Positions 61,380 to 64,000 of a stretch of DNA of 64,000 nt are shown here, piece by piece. The position numbers and the translations under genes are program-made. Source of the DNA: an uncultured Methanomicrobiales archaeon. GTDB taxonomy: Archaea; Halobacteriota; Methanomicrobia; Methanomicrobiales; Methanospirillaceae. The DNA is taken from assembly GCA_903832665.1 (NCBI GenBank), contig CAILCG010000004.1:47820-111819 (forward strand). The letters are read 5' to 3'. The notes below the pieces were generated by a model. It searched no databases and was not told the DNA's origin. It worked only from the letters and a program-made list of their open reading frames with translations. The stretch's first letter is position 1. Every line of letters begins with the position of its first letter.

Positions 61380-62417
61380 TTAGATGAGTTTAAAGATGGG
61401 GTGGCTGTCTGATTTGCACTCGACGCCGAGCTGGCGTGTTGCCTCAAGGACCGTGATATCGGTGTAGGCCTGTGCGGTGATCATTGCTTCGACGTTCTCG
61501 ATTGGACCGTACATAATGAGGTCTGCACCGAGGGTGCTTGCAATCATGTTGCATCCGATATCGGGTGCTGACCATGCTGCCTGCTTTATGCCTTCCATAC
61601 CGCCGAGGTAGTGGTGGGACATCTGTTTGAGGAGGACATCCTTACCCTCGTAGCCTGATGCGAGTACTGAGGGGGTCTTGCTCGTTCCCTTCCAGCGCTT
61701 GAGCCAGGTCCAGGAAACGGTCATGTTGTGGTATGCGCCACCGGTCGGGTATCCGTGGATTGCCTTGCATGCAAGGATCTCACGGTATGAGCCGCCGCTG
61801 CCGAGACCCAGCGGGGTTGCTGCTGTGTCGAGGATCGGGCGCTTGATACCGCATTCTTCTGCGATAGCGAGCATACCCTTGGTCTGACCTGCAACGCCAC
61901 CTTCGGTGAGCACCTTCTCGCGGCCTGCAACTGACGGGTCGCCGGGGTTGAATGCGAGGACAATGGCTGCATCGACGTCACTGTTCTTGAGTGCATCGAT
62001 GTTCTCCTGGGGGATCGAACCGTTGATCGAGTTGTAGATTGCACGGTTTGCAAGGCCGACTTCCGTCACGTACTTGCATGCGTGAGCGAGTGCCTTGGGT
62101 GCTGATGAGTCCATCAGGAATGCAGTCTTGTTGTCGATTGAGTCAAACCAGCTGAAGTAGCTCTCGAATGCCTCTCCATACTCAGCGATGATCTGGATGA
62201 AGTGGGGCACACCGGTCAGGTCTGACAGGACCTGGCAGCGGTTCCAGAGGGCTTCTGCCTTTGCCTTGTCGATTGTTCCCTTGTGGTCGTCAAGCACGCA
62301 TTCGTGCTTGTTGTAGAAGATTGACGCACCCAATACGGTAGGGTACTCGCCGGGCTGTCCACCAATCTTGGTGCCGTTGAAGTCCCAGACACTCTGTTCT
62401 TTTTCAAATCTGAACAT
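61380..62417 (-). CDS. mtrH: Tetrahydromethanopterin S-methyltransferase subunit H
   Basis: Transfers the methyl group from methyl-H4MPT to the corrinoid on MtrA. The 345 residues (about 310 in many methanogens) begin MFRFEKEQSVWDFNGTKIGG and include HECVLDDHKGTIDKAKAEAL and PHFIQIIAEYGEAFESYFSW (methyl-H4MPT barrel). GGAGGTG precedes the ATG. Last gene of the mtr operon, 17 bases after mtrA-mtrG. Confidence 0.97.
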   Translation of the reverse strand: MFRFEKEQSVWDFNGTKIGGQPGEYPTVLGASIFYNKHECVLDDHKGTIDKAKAEALWNRCQVLSDLTGVPHFIQIIAEYGEAFESYFSWFDSIDNKTAFLMDSSAPKALAHACKYVTEVGLANRAIYNSINGSIPQENIDALKNSDVDAAIVLAFNPGDPSVAGREKVLTEGGVAGQTKGMLAIAEECGIKRPILDTAATPLGLGSGGSYREILACKAIHGYPTGGAYHNMTVSWTWLKRWKGTSKTPSVLASGYEGKDVLLKQMSHHYLGGMEGIKQAAWSAPDIGCNMIASTLGADLIMYGPIENVEAMITAQAYTDITVLEATRQLGVECKSDSHPIFKLI

Positions 62418-62434
62418 ATTCGTTTACACCTCCA

Positions 62435-63172
62435 TTATACCATTGTCATTAATTTCTGGTACAGGAACAGCAGCATCACAAATACGGTAAGTCCTGCGAC
62501 AAGGCCGTAGAGGATACCGATATCCCGTCCAATCTTTCTTCCAACACGCTGCGCAACCTCTGCATCCACGAACTCGATCTTCTTCTCGATCTTGTCGAGT
62601 CGCTTCTCGATTTCGAGGAACTGGGGGTTTGCAGATGCGGAGCCAACTTCAGCGCCGCCGGCAGCTTCCTTGACTTCAACAACAAAGGCTTCGCCAGCGA
62701 ACGCACCCGGGTCACGGGCTTTGAGTTCGTTGATCTTGGCCTTGATTGCGCCCATGTCTTCGCTTTCCATGATGTTGACGATCTCCGTCTGGTCCTGGAA
62801 GCGCTTGATTGCTGCGTCGTTGAGGTTCTCGATGAAGGGGATTGCACCCTCTGCACCGACAACCCTGCCTTCCTTAACCCCACTCTTGTGGAGTGCGGCT
62901 AATGTCTGGCCTGAAAGGTGACCCTTGACTTCGGTACCACAGAACAGGACGAACCGGATGTTGGGGTTGGCAATGATGTTGGCGATAACCTTCTCAAGAC
63001 CGAGATTCTCGGTCTTACAGGAACCGCAGAGTGCCGCGCCTGCATCGCAGACGCCCTGTTCATCGAGGTGTGAACCCATGGTGACAACAGCCACCGGGCT
63101 GTTTGCGTCTCCTGAATGGTAGTCACCCTTTACGAGCGGCCATCCACTTGCTGGTGATTTCTTGTCTGCCAT
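62435..63172 (-). CDS. mtrG: MtrA-MtrG fusion (methyltransferase complex)
   Basis: The position in the operon (after mtrF, before mtrH) is that of mtrG, normally a protein of about 70-80 residues. Here the C-terminus (about 183-245: [20 protein letters not shown], then [20 protein letters not shown] and a membrane helix) is MtrG, but residues 1-175 are a full corrinoid-binding MtrA domain, with the axial His expected in LAALHKSGV (His95). That domain is nearly identical to the adjacent mtrA. The link [17 protein letters not shown] joins the parts. TAAG-ATG spacing and GGTGGTGAAA give a clear start. Confidence 0.93.
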   Translation of the reverse strand: MADKKSPASGWPLVKGDYHSGDANSPVAVVTMGSHLDEQGVCDAGAALCGSCKTENLGLEKVIANIIANPNIRFVLFCGTEVKGHLSGQTLAALHKSGVKEGRVVGAEGAIPFIENLNDAAIKRFQDQTEIVNIMESEDMGAIKAKINELKARDPGAFAGEAFVVEVKEAAGGAEVGSASANPQFLEIEKRLDKIEKKIEFVDAEVAQRVGRKIGRDIGILYGLVAGLTVFVMLLFLYQKLMTMV

Positions 63173-63173
63173 C

Positions 63174-63380
63174 TTATTTCACCACCAGTAATGCCGGTAC
63201 AATGATCATGATCAATGCGAGGAGTAATCCTGCAACGAATCCGACCAGACCGGACGCAGTGACTGCTGAGTCAATCTTGTTGGTCCTGACAAGGATCTGT
63301 GACTTATAGCGGATGTTCTCCACCATATTATCGATCGCCACCATCCTGATAGGTCCTGTAGATTTTGCTTCTTCTGCCAT
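63174..63380 (-). CDS. mtrF: Tetrahydromethanopterin S-methyltransferase subunit F
   Basis: 68 residues. [20 protein letters not shown] and one C-terminal membrane helix ([20 protein letters not shown]) identify MtrF. I chose ATG 63380, eight bases after GAGGTGA; GTG 63389 lies inside the mtrA stop region. Confidence 0.95.
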   Translation of the reverse strand: MAEEAKSTGPIRMVAIDNMVENIRYKSQILVRTNKIDSAVTASGLVGFVAGLLLALIMIIVPALLVVK

Positions 63381-63385
63381 CTCTT

Positions 63386-64000
63386 TCACCTCATCATCAG
63401 GATTCCGACCAGTGCGAACGAGACGATCAGACCGATCATCAGACCTTCGATCTTGCCTGCATACACGCCGGCTGCAAACTTATCGCGGTACCCGATGTCA
63501 GTGACCATCTTTTCGATGATCTTCATGCGGGCGGTGATAAGTGCAATTTCACCGGAGAGCGGGCGTACTTCGCCGCCTGTTTCTTCAGCGCCACCTGCAG
63601 CTTCCTTGACTTCGACGACAAAGGCATCACCGGCGAACGCACCCGGGTCACGGGCTTTGAGTTCGTTGATTTTTGCCTTGATTGCGCCCATGTCTTCGCT
63701 TTCCATGATGTTGACGATTTCCGTCTGGTCCTGGAAGCGCTTGATAGCTGCATCGTTGAGGTTCTCGATGAAGGGGATTGCGCCCTCTGCACCGACAACC
63801 CTGCCTTCCTTAACCCCACTCTTGTGGAGTGCGGCTAATGTCTGGCCTGAAAGGTGGCCCTTGACTTCAGTACCACAGAACAGGACGAACCGGATGTTGG
63901 GGTTGGCAATGATGTTGGCGATAACCTTCTCAAGACCGAGATTCTCGGTCTTACAGGAACCGCAGAGTGCCGCGCCTGCATCGCAGACGCCCTGTTCATC
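63386..64000 (-). CDS. mtrA: Tetrahydromethanopterin S-methyltransferase subunit A (5' end outside window)
   Basis: The last 204 residues of MtrA; the start is beyond the right edge. The corrinoid domain matches that of the fusion at 62.4 kb almost residue for residue ([20 protein letters not shown] and LAALHKSGV). The C-terminus differs: [20 protein letters not shown] and the single membrane helix of a normal MtrA. MtrA carries the cobamide that receives the methyl group from MtrH. Confidence 0.96.
   Translation of the reverse strand, partial: DEQGVCDAGAALCGSCKTENLGLEKVIANIIANPNIRFVLFCGTEVKGHLSGQTLAALHKSGVKEGRVVGAEGAIPFIENLNDAAIKRFQDQTEIVNIMESEDMGAIKAKINELKARDPGAFAGDAFVVEVKEAAGGAEETGGEVRPLSGEIALITARMKIIEKMVTDIGYRDKFAAGVYAGKIEGLMIGLIVSFALVGILMMR

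Overview
The window looks like a chromosomal segment of a hydrogenotrophic methanogen, most likely order Methanomicrobiales (Methanoregula or a close relative). This rests on protein content only. Methanogenesis genes are present (mer, mtd, mtrA/F/G/H, a Tfx-type regulator). Information processing is archaeal (aIF2 gamma, Rpo7, Spt4, Kae1-Bud32, Nop5/fibrillarin, Cbf5, RNase P component 1). There is an S-layer protein with a Thr/Val-rich stalk and a PGF-CTERM-like anchor, and promoters and start signals are archaeal (TATA boxes, GGAGGTGA ribosome sites, GTG/TTG starts, TAATG and ATGA overlaps).

Layout. 0.4-6.3 kb: an information-processing cluster (aIF2 gamma, PIN protein, Rpo7, Spt4, GTP-dependent dephospho-CoA kinase, S24e, S27ae, Kae1-Bud32, XTPase, L40e). 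6.4-12.3 kb: HtpX protease, a receiver-PAS-TPR signalling protein, an unrecognised exported membrane protein, two tRNAs and a DUF362 protein. 12.8-20.4 kb: an NCS2 permease with an extra C-terminal domain, an MBL hydrolase, a broken 5'-nucleotidase, tRNA-Ser, hemD-cbf5 and a TctA-like permease. 20.5-23.7 kb: nop5-flpA-DUF1614, tRNA-Gln and an archaeal thymidylate synthase. 23.7-31 kb: a 1.3-kb AT-rich region full of degenerate palindromic repeats, the S-layer gene, AMP phosphorylase behind a candidate leader peptide, and a repeat-rich surface protein. 31.3-39.7 kb: tRNA-Arg, dut-nrpR, a divergent FtsZ-like protein with a very long tail, mer, a GalT-like protein, mtd and tfx. 39.7-40.3 kb: a gene-poor, hairpin-rich stretch. 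40.3-55 kb: the S10/spc ribosomal superoperon, running through secY, adk, DUF106 and cmk to a terminator. 55-61 kb: GNAT and DUF2156 proteins, an M50-type protease, MarC, a double rubredoxin with a histone-like tail, a frameshifted S-layer-type gene and a TPR protein. 61.4-64 kb: the 3' end of the mtr operon on the minus strand (mtrA, mtrF, an mtrA-mtrG fusion, mtrH).

The most notable items are: the near-identical duplicate of MtrA fused to MtrG; a 15-codon leader ORF whose stop overlaps the AMP phosphorylase start while a hairpin covers that gene's ribosome site; a PIN-domain gene whose expected GTG start reads GTA; the repeat field upstream of the S-layer gene; the structured leader before the ribosomal operon; and two genes broken by frameshift.
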